This document shows, piece after piece, positions 1 to 7,531 of a DNA stretch of 57,672 nt. Where the stretch lies: the NCBI GenBank assembly GCA_938020565.1, contig CALIHP010000046.1, positions 1 to 57,672 of the forward strand, written 5' to 3'. The notes beneath the pieces are model-generated. The model had not been told where the DNA came from, ran no database searches, and saw nothing but the letters and a program-made list of their open reading frames with translations. Each line of letters begins with the position of its first letter. Position 1 is the stretch's first letter. This DNA comes from an uncultured Anaerolineaceae bacterium (GTDB taxonomy: Bacteria > Chloroflexota > Anaerolineae > Anaerolineales > Anaerolineaceae). Both the position numbers and the translations under genes were made by a program.

Positions 1-1
1 G

Positions 2-514
2 GCGGGGCCGGACGGGAAGGATACGTACGGGGCGATCAAGATGTTCGAGGGGACGCGACAGATTAACTGGACGGCGTCGGGAAATCAGACGCAGGTTTAC
101 GCTGACGGGACGGTTATTTTCGTCGGGAACCAGAACAGCGGGTATATGGGGACGCTGGAGTTTACGATTTTAGACGAGGCGTTCGCGCAGTACGCGCTGG
201 GGGAGAAGGCTTCGGATAAGAAGGTTATTTACGAGGAAAACGAGGCGAATCCGGGGCGGTTCGTTCTGGTCTGGGAATGGGTTCAGGACGCGAAGAACGC
301 GCGGCATGTGATGTACAACTGCACGGCGAACCGACCGGACGTCAGCGCGACGACGGCGGGGGACGGCGGGTCGAAGACGCCGCAGTATCGGACGCTGAAC
401 GTTACGGCGATTCCGCGAGCCGACGGGGTGGTTAAGGCACGGACGTACGAGGAGACGGACGAGACTGTTTATGACGGCTGGTTCACGGCGGTTCACGATC
501 CGAAGGCGGCTTAG
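2..514 (+). CDS. Phage major tail protein (phi13-type), 5' truncated by the window edge
   Basis: The reading frame is open from base 2, so the true start lies outside the window; the first in-window ATG (41) is internal, because the frame upstream of it reads sensible protein (PDGKDTYGAIK). At least 170 residues remain. The pattern of an early 'DG..TYGA.K..G' segment, a 'YADGTVIFVGNQNSGYMGTLEFTILD' type strand pair and a late Ig-like region matches the tail-tube (major tail) proteins of long-tailed phages as I know the family; there it forms the stacked hexameric tube. The next gene is a tail assembly chaperone, which is the expected order in siphophage tail modules. No capsid gene is in view, so prophage, remnant and gene-transfer-like particle are all possible. 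Confidence 0.75.
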   Translation, partial: AGPDGKDTYGAIKMFEGTRQINWTASGNQTQVYADGTVIFVGNQNSGYMGTLEFTILDEAFAQYALGEKASDKKVIYEENEANPGRFVLVWEWVQDAKNARHVMYNCTANRPDVSATTAGDGGSKTPQYRTLNVTAIPRADGVVKARTYEETDETVYDGWFTAVHDPKAA

Positions 515-525
515 ATTTGGATGAT

Positions 526-554
526 CGGAGGGCTGAGGGCTGCTCAGCTCTCCG
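526..554 (+). other. Stem-loop between tail tube gene and tail chaperone gene
   Basis: CGGAG-GCTGAG pairs with CTCAGC-CTCCG around a short loop, 12 bases after the tail protein stop. It has no T-tract, so it is more likely to stabilise the abundant tail-tube transcript or to attenuate reading into the chaperone gene than to terminate fully. Role inferred from position only. Confidence 0.5.
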
Positions 555-575
555 AAAGGGAACAGGAGATCAGGG

Positions 576-1040
576 ATGGAACGGGTTTTTGAGATTCAGT
601 GCGACGGGAGAAGCGAAAAGGTTCGCGTCCGGTTAACGCTGGGGGCGGCGCGGATTTACAGGGCGGAGTTCGGGCGAGACCTCATCGAGGATTTAGCGAC
701 GCTTTACGACAGGATCGTAAACAGGGACAGTTTATTGATTTTAGAGGCAGTTAAGGGAAAGGACGTTGATCTTAAAGACGAAAAGGCTTTGTACGAGGCT
801 TTTTTGGAGAGCGTCGACATTGAAGAGCTTACAAAGAAGAAGGTCCTCGGGTATGAAGATATCGAGCAGGCTGAACGGTTGATCTGGGCGTTCGCTAAGA
901 ACGCGGATTCGACGATACCAGGGGTTGACGGCTGGATTGAGGATCTGGACGTTGTGATTCCAATGGAACAGTTTATTCCGGCGTTGTTTCAGCTTTGGAC
1001 CGGAACATATAAGACGACGATTACGTTAAAAAACGAGTAA
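576..1040 (+). CDS. Phage tail assembly chaperone, short form (G-like)
   Basis: 154 residues starting at an ATG 8 bases after a clear AGGAGA ribosome site. The N-terminus is beta-rich (ERVFEIQCDGRSEKVRVRLTLGAA) followed by an acidic helical region, as in the tail assembly chaperones that coat the tape measure protein before the tube polymerises. It sits directly after the tail-tube gene, where this gene is normally found. The zero-frame product ends six bases after an A AAA AAC slippery heptamer, so this is probably the major, unshifted product. Sequence similarity to a named family cannot be confirmed by eye; the call rests on order, size and the frameshift site. Confidence 0.75.
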   Translation: MERVFEIQCDGRSEKVRVRLTLGAARIYRAEFGRDLIEDLATLYDRIVNRDSLLILEAVKGKDVDLKDEKALYEAFLESVDIEELTKKKVLGYEDIEQAERLIWAFAKNADSTIPGVDGWIEDLDVVIPMEQFIPALFQLWTGTYKTTITLKNE

Positions 1041-1234
1041 GCGACGGGGCCCGGAGTACGGAGGCGCTCAGTTATTCTTATTTTCTGGAGCTGGGGCGTC
1101 ACGCAGGGTTCTCCGTCGCGGAATTGGATTGTTTTACGATCGGGATGATTTTAGACGCGGTTTATTACCGGCTGAACGCGCTGGATGAGGCGAACGAAGC
1201 AGGGGCTGCGCAATCCGATTACGACGGATTTTAG
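576..1234 (+). CDS. Tail assembly chaperone, long form made by -1 ribosomal frameshift (GT-like)
   Basis: If ribosomes slip back one base on A AAA AAC at 1028-1034, reading resumes with CGA at 1034 and stays open for 66 codons to TAG at 1232-1234, giving a protein of about 219 residues. The extension contains ELGRHAGFSVAELDCFTIGM and an ensuing VYYRLNALDEAN helix, which looks like genuine protein and has no start codon or ribosome site of its own near the overlap. Long-tailed phages characteristically make G and GT in this way, the T part contacting the tail tube protein. The frameshift is inferred from sequence; the ratio cannot be predicted. Confidence 0.78.
1028..1034 (+). promoter_or_regulatory. 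Programmed -1 frameshift slippery heptamer A AAA AAC
   Basis: In the zero frame the codons are TTA AAA AAC GAG TAA, so the X XXY YYZ arrangement is exact, and the zero-frame stop follows immediately, exposing the -1 frame that runs to 1234. A GC-rich stretch begins about 10 bases downstream and could fold as a stimulator, though I cannot define a pseudoknot by eye. Confidence 0.8.
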
Positions 1235-1293
1235 GCTGCAGCGTAAACGGATTTCCTGCCACAGGTTTATAATTAAGGTACGGGAGGCGGATC

Positions 1294-1503
1294 ATGGAAG
1301 AGCTTACTGCGATTGAGCGATATCATCAGCTAAAGAAAGAGGCCGCGGAGCGCGGTTATCCATGGCCGGAGGCGAAAGGGCCGGACCGAATTACAAGGAT
1401 TATGATTGCGGTTGCGGTTATCGGGTATCTGCCTGTTATCCTGAGTTTAATCGGGCTTATCGTTTTCGGTTTTCTTTTCATTCTTACATTCCTCGGCTTT
1501 TAA
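1294..1503 (+). CDS. Small membrane protein of unknown function downstream of the tail chaperone
   Basis: 69 residues. An amphipathic, charged first half (residues 1-33, EELTAIERYHQLKKEAAERG) is followed by a long hydrophobic stretch from about residue 35 to the end, enough for one long or two short membrane helices. A TTTATAAT-like box lies at about 1267-1273 and GGGAGG precedes the ATG by six bases, so it probably has its own promoter. In an intact tail module a tape measure gene would come here; its absence implies that the phage block ends at about 1234 or was deleted. I do not recognise the family. Confidence 0.55.
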   Translation: MEELTAIERYHQLKKEAAERGYPWPEAKGPDRITRIMIAVAVIGYLPVILSLIGLIVFGFLFILTFLGF

Positions 1504-1537
1504 AGTAATCCTTTAAAAAATTTTTTTCACTGCAGGT

Positions 1538-1569
1538 AACAACGACGGTCGGCTGTCGTTGTTTTTTTT
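1538..1569 (+). terminator. Intrinsic terminator, target site of the intron
   Basis: AACAACGAC and GTCGTTGTT form a perfect 9-bp stem around an 8-base loop, followed by a run of T. The group II intron begins in this T-run and more T follow its 3' end at 3463, so the original T-tract was split by the insertion. Confidence 0.9.
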
Positions 1570-3462
1570 GTTGCCCGGCGGTGCACGTTTCTAACGGGTG
1601 AAAGTCCCGAATCCACCCGGTAGTGGGAAGGATATAGCCGAAGGCAAGGGTGACCATCGAGAGGTGGAATCTGAAGGAAGCCGGATGTGGGAACAGACTA
1701 ACCACGGGCAAAGCTCTGGCCTGACGAAGAGGAATCGCATATGAAGTTACGCATGAGGGTAAGACTGCCAAACAAGCCGAAGCCCGAAAACTACACGGAA
1801 TCATGCGTGATAAATGCGGCAGGTAGATTGAGGGAGAGAAACGTGATGTACCCAGGGAGGTCTGCGCGGAAGGCTCCGAAAGGAGTAACCGCCATTGCAA
1901 GGTGGCGCTGAGCGCGCAGAAGTCAGCAGAGGCTATAGTAGCGGAGACGCGAAGGGCCGAATCAGTAGGAGTCCTAAGTAGGTCTGAGAAAGGAGGGTGA
2001 GCACATGGATGCAGAAAACATCGGAAACGATGTTTGCTCACAAAGAGATAGTGCGGAACACAAAGGGTATGTGAGAGTGCATCGCTCATTCAACCGGATA
2101 TGGAAGGAAAGGGACAGTGCACAGCCCGATCTTTTGGAGAAGATACTGGACAGGGACAACCTGAACAGAGCTATTAAGAGAGTGAAGGCAAACAAGGGAG
2201 CGCCGGGAGTCGATGGGAGGACCATAGACGAGACGCTTGCATGCCTGAAGAAACACAACCATAAACTGGTGGAGAGGATCAGGCGTGGCAGGTACACGCC
2301 GAAACCTGTCAGGAGAGTGGAAATCCCGAAGCCAGACGGCGGAATACGAAAGCTTGGTATTCCTATCCGTCATTGACCGAACCATCCAACAGGCCATGGC
2401 ACAGCAGATGAAACGAATCTATGAGCCGCTATTTGCAGACGGAAGCTACGGCTACCGTCCTGGACGGAGTGCAAAGGATGCCATTCTGAAAGTAAAGGAG
2501 TACGCGGAGCAGGGATACACCCATGTGGTAAGCCTTGATCTGTCAAAGTACTTCAACACACTGAACCACGTCATACTGGTCAACCTGCTCCGTAGAGAGA
2601 TCAAGGATGAGCGAGTTATAAAGATGGTAAAGAGGTATCTGAAGAGTGGCGTTATGGAAAACGGGGTGGTCATCGACACAGAGGAAGGATCGCCGCAGGG
2701 AGGGAATACATCACCGCTGTTGGGGAACATTTACCTCAATGAGTTCGATCAGGAGTACATGAAACGGGGAGTTCCGTGCATTCGCTATGCAGACGATATA
2801 GTCCTGCTGGCGAAAAGCGAACGAGCAGCAAAGAGATTACTGGAGACCAGCATGAAATATCTTGAGAGAACCTTGAAGTTGAAGGTGAATCAGGAGAAAA
2901 GCCGAGTGGACAGCGTGTTTGCAAACCGAAATTTTAAGTTTCTCGACTTTGCGTTGGGGAAGAACGGCGGAGGCGTTTATGTCCGGGTTCACCCAAAGTC
3001 GATGAAGAAATTCAAAGACAAACTGCGCGAATACACTTCCCGTAGGCGCTGCCAGAGCATCAGACCGAGTCTGGAAAAGATCAAAGTCTATGTGCGAGGA
3101 TGGATGAACTACTATGGAATTGCGAGCATGAAGAATCAGATCGATGACCTGAACGGATGGCTGTACCATCGGATACGCATGTGTATCTGGAAACAATGGA
3201 AGTTACCAAGGACAAAGGTGCGAAATCTAATGAAACTGGGAGTGCCGGAGGAGACGGCCTATAGAGCCGGAAATACCCGACGGGACACACATACAGTGGT
3301 GGTCAACATTGCATTGTCAAAAGAAAGACTGATACGTTCGGGCTTCTATGACTTAGCCAATGCGTATCAGTCAGTGCACGTCAACTATTGAGACCGCCGT
3401 GTGCCGAACGGTACGCACGGTGGTGTGAGAGGACGGGGGTTAATCACCCCCTCCTACTCGAT
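1570..3462 (+). mobile_element. Group II intron with frameshifted intron-encoded protein
   Basis: The 5' region carries the phrases typical of domain I of bacterial group II introns (CTAACGGGTGAAAGTCCCG, GCCGAAGGCAAGGG, AATCTGAAGGAAGCCGG, CCTGACGAAGAGGAATCGCATAT). A reverse transcriptase lies in domain IV. After its stop, domains V-VI appear at about 3390-3462: the CCGCCGTGTGCC / GGTACGCACGGTGG helix, then GTGAGAGG and a final CTCCTACTCGAT. The 5' end reads GTTGC rather than the usual GTGYG, so the exact boundary is uncertain by a base or two. Insertion directly behind a terminator stem is the habit of class C introns; the protein lacks an HNH endonuclease, which also fits. Class assignment remains provisional. 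Confidence 0.88.
2005..3391 (+). pseudogene. ltrA: Group II intron reverse transcriptase/maturase, interrupted by a +1 frameshift
   Basis: Starts at ATG 2005 with GGAGGG upstream. Frame 1 gives the N-terminal RT fingers (KGAPGVDG, KPVRRVEIPKPDGGIRKLGIP) and then runs into TGA at about 2374-2376. The protein continues in the next frame from about 2363 with VIDRTIQQAMAQQ, the catalytic YADD (about 2787-2798), the thumb and the maturase X domain (WMNYYGIASM, KLGVPEETAYRAGNTRR) to 3391. Expected 'IP-T-V-IDR' is encoded as ATT CCT A(T)CC GTC ATT GAC, so one extra base at about 2358-2361 explains the break. About 462 residues if repaired. No endonuclease domain. Either the element is no longer autonomous or the base is a sequencing error. 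Confidence 0.88.
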
Positions 3463-3549
3463 TTTTTAAGTGCGGTCGATGATCAGTCCGATGATTCCGC
3501 AGCGGAAAAAGTATTTTGCGCTGCGGGGTTCGGATATAGATGATATTAG

Positions 3550-3638
3550 CGGGGAAGGGGGGATTCGAACCCCCGATCGGGTTTTACCCCGATAACCACT
3601 TAGCAGGCGGCCCCGTTCAGCCACTCCGGCACCTCCCC
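3550..3638 (-). tRNA. tRNA-Ser(GCU)
   Basis: 89 nt on the minus strand. The acceptor stem GGGGAGG pairs with CTTCCCC; the anticodon loop CTGCTAA gives GCU; a long variable arm (ATCGGGGTAAAACCCGAT) identifies a class II serine tRNA; the T-arm reads GGGGGTTCGAATCCCCC; discriminator G. CCA is not encoded. A TATAAT box lies 15 bases upstream on the same strand (3654-3659 complement). The group II intron ends only 88 bases away. Confidence 0.95.
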
Positions 3639-3696
3639 GAAACAACATTCCGAATTATACCATACCCTGCAAACGCGGAGTCATTCTGCTTCGTTT

Positions 3697-5859
3697 TTAT
3701 ATCCGGTCTGCGCGACAAAGGACGACCGAACGTGCGCCGAGCGTCAGGGCGGCCGCTTTAAGCGGCTGCTGTGAAACCGAATCTCCATGATCGTTTCCGG
3801 TTTCATCACCCGTATTGACGACAATCCGATATGCGTATCCTGCCGGCAGCTTCGGCAGCTCCACGTCGGCTTCCTCCCAGGAAGCGTTGACGGCTAAATA
3901 GTGGAACTCGTCGTCCGTATCAGCCGCGTTCCGTGCCGCGAAAAACAGGCCGATATAGCGGTTTTCATGATCATCGGTCAACGTTTCCGCGTCCGGTCCA
4001 AAGAATCGCACCTCCCGTAAGCCGCACTCCGCCGGTTTTTTCCCGCTTCGCAGCGATGGATGCGTCAGGCGGTACCGGATCATCCAGCGTGTAAACTCGA
4101 ACAGGTCGGCGTTTCGTTCCAAATCGTTCCAGTCAATCCAGGAAATCTCGTTATCCTGACAATACGCGTTGTTGTTCCCGCGCTGCGTCTTCCCCATTTC
4201 GTCGCCGGCGCGCAGCATCGGGGTCCCATGCGACGCCAGAAGAACGCAGAGCGCGTTCTTAGCCAGCCGCAGCCGCAGGCGCAGAATCCGGGGATCGTCG
4301 CTTTCTCCCTCCGTGCCGCAGTTCCAGCTTAAGTTGAAGTTCTCCCCGTCGGCGTTGTTCCAGCCGTTCGCAAGATTATGCTTCTCGTTATACGTATACA
4401 GATCGTGGAGCGTAAACCCGTCATGGCATGTGATGAAATTGATCGACGCGTCGTTCCCGCGTGCGTCGGGATGATAAAGATCATGCGATCCGGCGATTCG
4501 CAGGGCCGCAGCTTTCGCCGTACCTGCGTCGCCTTTTAAAAACCGGCGCAGATCGTCTCGGTAGCGCCCGTTCCATTCCGACCAGCGTTTCCAGGATGGA
4601 AATGAGCCGACCTGATATAATCCCCCCGCGTCCCAGGCTTCAGCGATCAACTTGGTATGCGATAAAATCGGGTCATAAGCGATATTTTTCAGCAGCGGAG
4701 GGTTATTCAGCGGCGATCCATCCTCCGATCGCCCCAGGATTGACGCCAGGTCGAATCGGAAGCCGTCGATACGGTATTCCGTAACCCAGTAACGCAGGCT
4801 GTCGCGGATCAGCTGCTGAACGATGGGATGATTCGCGTTCAGCGTATTCCCGCAGCCGCTGAAATTCTGATAGCGGCCGTCTCCGGTCAGCATGTAATAA
4901 ACATTGTTGTCAAAGCCTTTCAGGTTCAGGAACGGTCCGTTCTCGTTTCCCTCAGCCGTATGATTAAAGACAACGTCCAGAAAAACCTCGATCCCGTTGC
5001 GATGCAGTTCGCGGATCAGCTTTTTCAGCTCGGTCCCTTCCTGATGATGTTCTTTGTTAGAAGAATATGATGTATTGGGCGCGAAAAAGCTGATCGGGTT
5101 ATAGCCCCAGTAATCGATCAGGCGGTTCCCCTCGTAATAGCGTTCATCAAACATTTCGTTGAATTCAAACACGGGCATGAGCTCGACGCAGTTGACGCCC
5201 AGATCAATCAGGTACGGGATTTTCTCGATCAACCCGGCGAACGTACCGGGACGCTGAACGCCGGAGGAATCGTGCCGGGTAAAGCCGCGAACATGCAGCT
5301 CATAGATGACCAGGTCCTCCATCCGCGATTCGGGCAGTCGCGTATCCTGCCAATCAAAATTTGTCCAGACGATTCTGGAGCGATAATCGTTCCGCTCGCG
5401 TCGGACGCACCAGTCGCTTTGCCCCGTGACCGCCAGCCCATAGGGATCGAGGCAGTAGCGGGACCCATCAAAGACCAGCCCCTTTTCTGGCTCATATGGG
5501 CCATGAACCCGATAGCAGTACTCCAAATCGATATAATCGATATCGAAAACGATCATCGAATAGACGTTACCAATCTGACAGCTGGGCGGGAAAGGGAGAA
5601 CCGCGAACGGTTCCTTCGCGTACCGTCGGAACAGCGCCAGCTCGACCAGCTCCGCTCCGATCGACGTTACGGTGAAGCCGACACCGTTCGAGACGACGTA
5701 TGCGCCGTTCTGCTGAAAGAAGCCGGGCCGGATCGAAAAACCGTTGACATATTCAACGAGATTTGCGTCGCCGTTCCCATTGCCGTTTGAATATCCATTC
5801 CCGTTATGAAGCGATTCGTTTTTTTCGTGGTGTAAGAAGTGTATTGTCTGTGAATCCAT
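3697..5859 (-). CDS. glgX: Glycogen debranching enzyme / isoamylase-type alpha-1,6-glucosidase
   Basis: About 720 residues, GH13 family, hydrolysing alpha-1,6 branches of glycogen limit dextrins in the cytoplasm. An N-terminal CBM48-like domain (about 40-150) is followed by the catalytic barrel. Visible GH13 motifs: DVVFNHT, the nucleophile Asp in DGFRFDLAS, the acid/base Glu in LIAEAWD and the transition-state Asp in TCHDG. KTQRGNNNAYCQDNEISWIDW is typical of GlgX. I start at ATG 5859 (MDSQTIHF); an in-frame TTG six codons upstream is possible. The N-terminus carries an unusual Asn-Gly repeat (NGNGYSNGNGNGD) before the CBM. No other glycogen gene is adjacent. Confidence 0.92.
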   Translation of the reverse strand: MDSQTIHFLHHEKNESLHNGNGYSNGNGNGDANLVEYVNGFSIRPGFFQQNGAYVVSNGVGFTVTSIGAELVELALFRRYAKEPFAVLPFPPSCQIGNVYSMIVFDIDYIDLEYCYRVHGPYEPEKGLVFDGSRYCLDPYGLAVTGQSDWCVRRERNDYRSRIVWTNFDWQDTRLPESRMEDLVIYELHVRGFTRHDSSGVQRPGTFAGLIEKIPYLIDLGVNCVELMPVFEFNEMFDERYYEGNRLIDYWGYNPISFFAPNTSYSSNKEHHQEGTELKKLIRELHRNGIEVFLDVVFNHTAEGNENGPFLNLKGFDNNVYYMLTGDGRYQNFSGCGNTLNANHPIVQQLIRDSLRYWVTEYRIDGFRFDLASILGRSEDGSPLNNPPLLKNIAYDPILSHTKLIAEAWDAGGLYQVGSFPSWKRWSEWNGRYRDDLRRFLKGDAGTAKAAALRIAGSHDLYHPDARGNDASINFITCHDGFTLHDLYTYNEKHNLANGWNNADGENFNLSWNCGTEGESDDPRILRLRLRLAKNALCVLLASHGTPMLRAGDEMGKTQRGNNNAYCQDNEISWIDWNDLERNADLFEFTRWMIRYRLTHPSLRSGKKPAECGLREVRFFGPDAETLTDDHENRYIGLFFAARNAADTDDEFHYLAVNASWEEADVELPKLPAGYAYRIVVNTGDETGNDHGDSVSQQPLKAAALTLGARSVVLCRADRI

Positions 5860-5934
5860 CGGCTCAACCGCCTGCAAGATAGCTTTTCCGTGTCGTATTG
5901 TGACAGGACTGGCAACTTTTTATTATAGTTTGAA

Positions 5935-6102
5935 TTATTCCTTCGCGGCGGACTTTCCCGGTTTAACGGTTATAGACAGGCTGTCAGCACCGTAGCTGGA
6001 TCCATTTCCTGCCGTCTGTTTCGTGTTCAGTCCGGGATCGCCTGATCCGAATGAAACGGTGGCGAACTCTGGAGAGCTCAGGGTAGACAAGACTAACTTC
6101 AT
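5935..6102 (-). CDS. Possible 55-residue ORF in the glgX upstream region
   Basis: An open frame of 55 codons from ATG 6102 to TAA 5935, with a stop just upstream of the ATG. The translation is reasonably protein-like (ATVSFGSGDPGLNTKQ, ADSLSITVKPGK) and resembles the C-terminal part of an exported beta protein, but there is no ribosome site. Either a gene fragment or chance. The same bases contain several inverted repeats, so an RNA role on the other strand is an equal alternative. Confidence 0.22.
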   Translation of the reverse strand: MKLVLSTLSSPEFATVSFGSGDPGLNTKQTAGNGSSYGADSLSITVKPGKSAAKE

Positions 6103-6187
6103 GCGCTAAAATAAACGCGATTTCATTTCAGGGCTTTTGGCGAGATGGAATCGAGTTTTCTAAATACATTTTAACGGGAGCTTTTTG
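5938..6187 (+). other. Structured leader region ahead of the ECF transporter operon
   Basis: The 328 bases between glgX and the ECF operon hold several inverted repeats on the plus strand: ACGGT/ACCGT enclosing GACAG/CTGTC at 5966-5993; GTTTC/GAAAC enclosing GGATC/GATCC at about 6020-6057; GAACTCT/GGAGAGCTC at about 6063-6078. They precede a transporter whose relatives are often riboswitch-controlled. I could not match any riboswitch class I know. Evidence for function is weak. Confidence 0.3.
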
Positions 6188-6778
6188 ATGAAGACCGAGC
6201 GTATTACCGCGAAAGACTTAATTACCACCGGTTTATTTACCGCGATTATTTTTATTGTCAGCATGGCTGTCGGCATGTTAGGGTTTATTCCGATTTTTAT
6301 TCCGTTTCTGACGGTCATTGTTCCGCTGCTCTGCGGGATTCCGTTCATGCTTTTCCTGACGAAGACGAAGAAATTCGGGATGATTACGATTATGGGAGCG
6401 CTCTGTGGCTTTCTTCTCGGGATTATGGGCATGGGCGTCTACTGGGTCACGGCGACAGGGCTGATCGCCGGTTTCTGCGCCGACCTGATTTTCCGTTCCG
6501 GCAACTATGCGAGCGCCGGGAAGAGCGTCCTCTGCCATGGCGTCTTTTCTCTCTGGGTGATCGGCGCGCTGATTCCGATCATCGTTACCCGCGACGCTTA
6601 TTTTGCGAAGCTGATCAACGGCGGCTACGGCGAAGAGTATGCCAATGCGCTGATGCGCTACGTTCCGGATTGGAGTTTGATCCCGATGCTGATCGCCGGG
6701 TTTACGGCTGGAATTATTGGCGCGTTGATCGGGAAAGCGATTCTCAAGAAGCATTTTGTCCGCGCTGGAATCGCATAA
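6188..6778 (+). CDS. ECF transporter substrate-binding (S) component, MptD / Trep_Strep family
   Basis: 196 residues, start ATG 6188 with GGGAG seven bases upstream. Five or six hydrophobic segments (roughly 15-35, 40-60, 68-95, 115-135, 160-185) and the N-terminal 'KDLITTGLFTAIIFIVSMAVGMLG' signature typical of the Trep_Strep/MptD group of ECF S-components. It binds a vitamin-like substrate in the membrane and hands it to the energising module encoded by the next two genes. The substrate of this S family is not firmly known; nothing here decides it. Stop codon abuts the EcfT start, so the three genes are translationally coupled. Confidence 0.82.
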   Translation: MKTERITAKDLITTGLFTAIIFIVSMAVGMLGFIPIFIPFLTVIVPLLCGIPFMLFLTKTKKFGMITIMGALCGFLLGIMGMGVYWVTATGLIAGFCADLIFRSGNYASAGKSVLCHGVFSLWVIGALIPIIVTRDAYFAKLINGGYGEEYANALMRYVPDWSLIPMLIAGFTAGIIGALIGKAILKKHFVRAGIA

Positions 6779-7531
6779 ATGAGCTCCGGTTTCTTCCAAT
6801 CGGCGGAGCTGACTGCGCGGAAGGTTTTTGATCCGCGGACGAAGCTGTTGATGGTAATCACGATCAGCACGGTCATCATGGCGGACACCGGCGTCGGATG
6901 GATGTCCGTGCTGATCTGGATCCTGACGTTCGTCCCGCTCGCGTTATTCCTGATTGAACGGAAATGGAAAGCGGCGCTGATTTATTTTTGCGTCTATTGG
7001 GGCGCGACGGCGATGCAGGTATACCTGCTGCCGAAGACGACCGGCGTCGTTAATTTTCTGCTCGTCGCGGTTTCGTTTTTCTCCGTTCGCTTTATGCCTG
7101 GAATCGCGATGGCGAGTTATATGGTTAATACGACGACGGTCAGCGAGTTCATGGGTGCGATGGAACGGATGCGCGTGCCGCAGGGCCTGTCAATTCCGCT
7201 TTCCGTCGTCTTCCGCTTTTTCCCGACCGTTGCTGAAGAATATGCGGCGATCAGCGACGCGATGCGCATGCGCGGGATCCGTTTCGGCGGAAAAAAACCG
7301 GGAAAAATGATTGAATATCGGTTGGTGCCGCTGTTGGTCTGCTGCGTCAAGATTGGCGACGAGCTGTCGGCGGCAGCGTTGACGCGCGGGCTTGGGGCGC
7401 CGATCCGTCGGACGAACGTCTGCCGGATCGGGCTTCGGGCTCAGGATATTTTCGCGATGTCGGTCTGTTTCGCAATGATTCTGCTGTTTCTCTTCGAACG
7501 ATTGAGCGGAGCGGGATCGGTCGTCATATGA
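6779..7531 (+). CDS. ecfT: ECF transporter transmembrane (T) component
   Basis: 250 residues starting immediately after the S-component stop (TAA ATG). Four to five membrane segments lie in residues 20-110 and at the C-terminus. The cytosolic coupling helices carry the T-component motifs: 'DAMRMRGI' (A-R-G motif, about residue 160) and 'ALTRGLGA' (about 200). It transmits ATP hydrolysis by the EcfA protein to the S-component. The ribosome site is absent, consistent with coupling to the upstream gene; ATGA overlap with the ATPase gene downstream. Confidence 0.9.
   Translation: MSSGFFQSAELTARKVFDPRTKLLMVITISTVIMADTGVGWMSVLIWILTFVPLALFLIERKWKAALIYFCVYWGATAMQVYLLPKTTGVVNFLLVAVSFFSVRFMPGIAMASYMVNTTTVSEFMGAMERMRVPQGLSIPLSVVFRFFPTVAEEYAAISDAMRMRGIRFGGKKPGKMIEYRLVPLLVCCVKIGDELSAAALTRGLGAPIRRTNVCRIGLRAQDIFAMSVCFAMILLFLFERLSGAGSVVI

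Noticed and set aside
6060..6090. AACTCTGGAGAG as part of a glycine riboswitch
   Set aside because: The phrase occurs after glycine aptamers, but the aptamer core (GCCGAAGG..GCAA and CTCTCAGG) is missing upstream.
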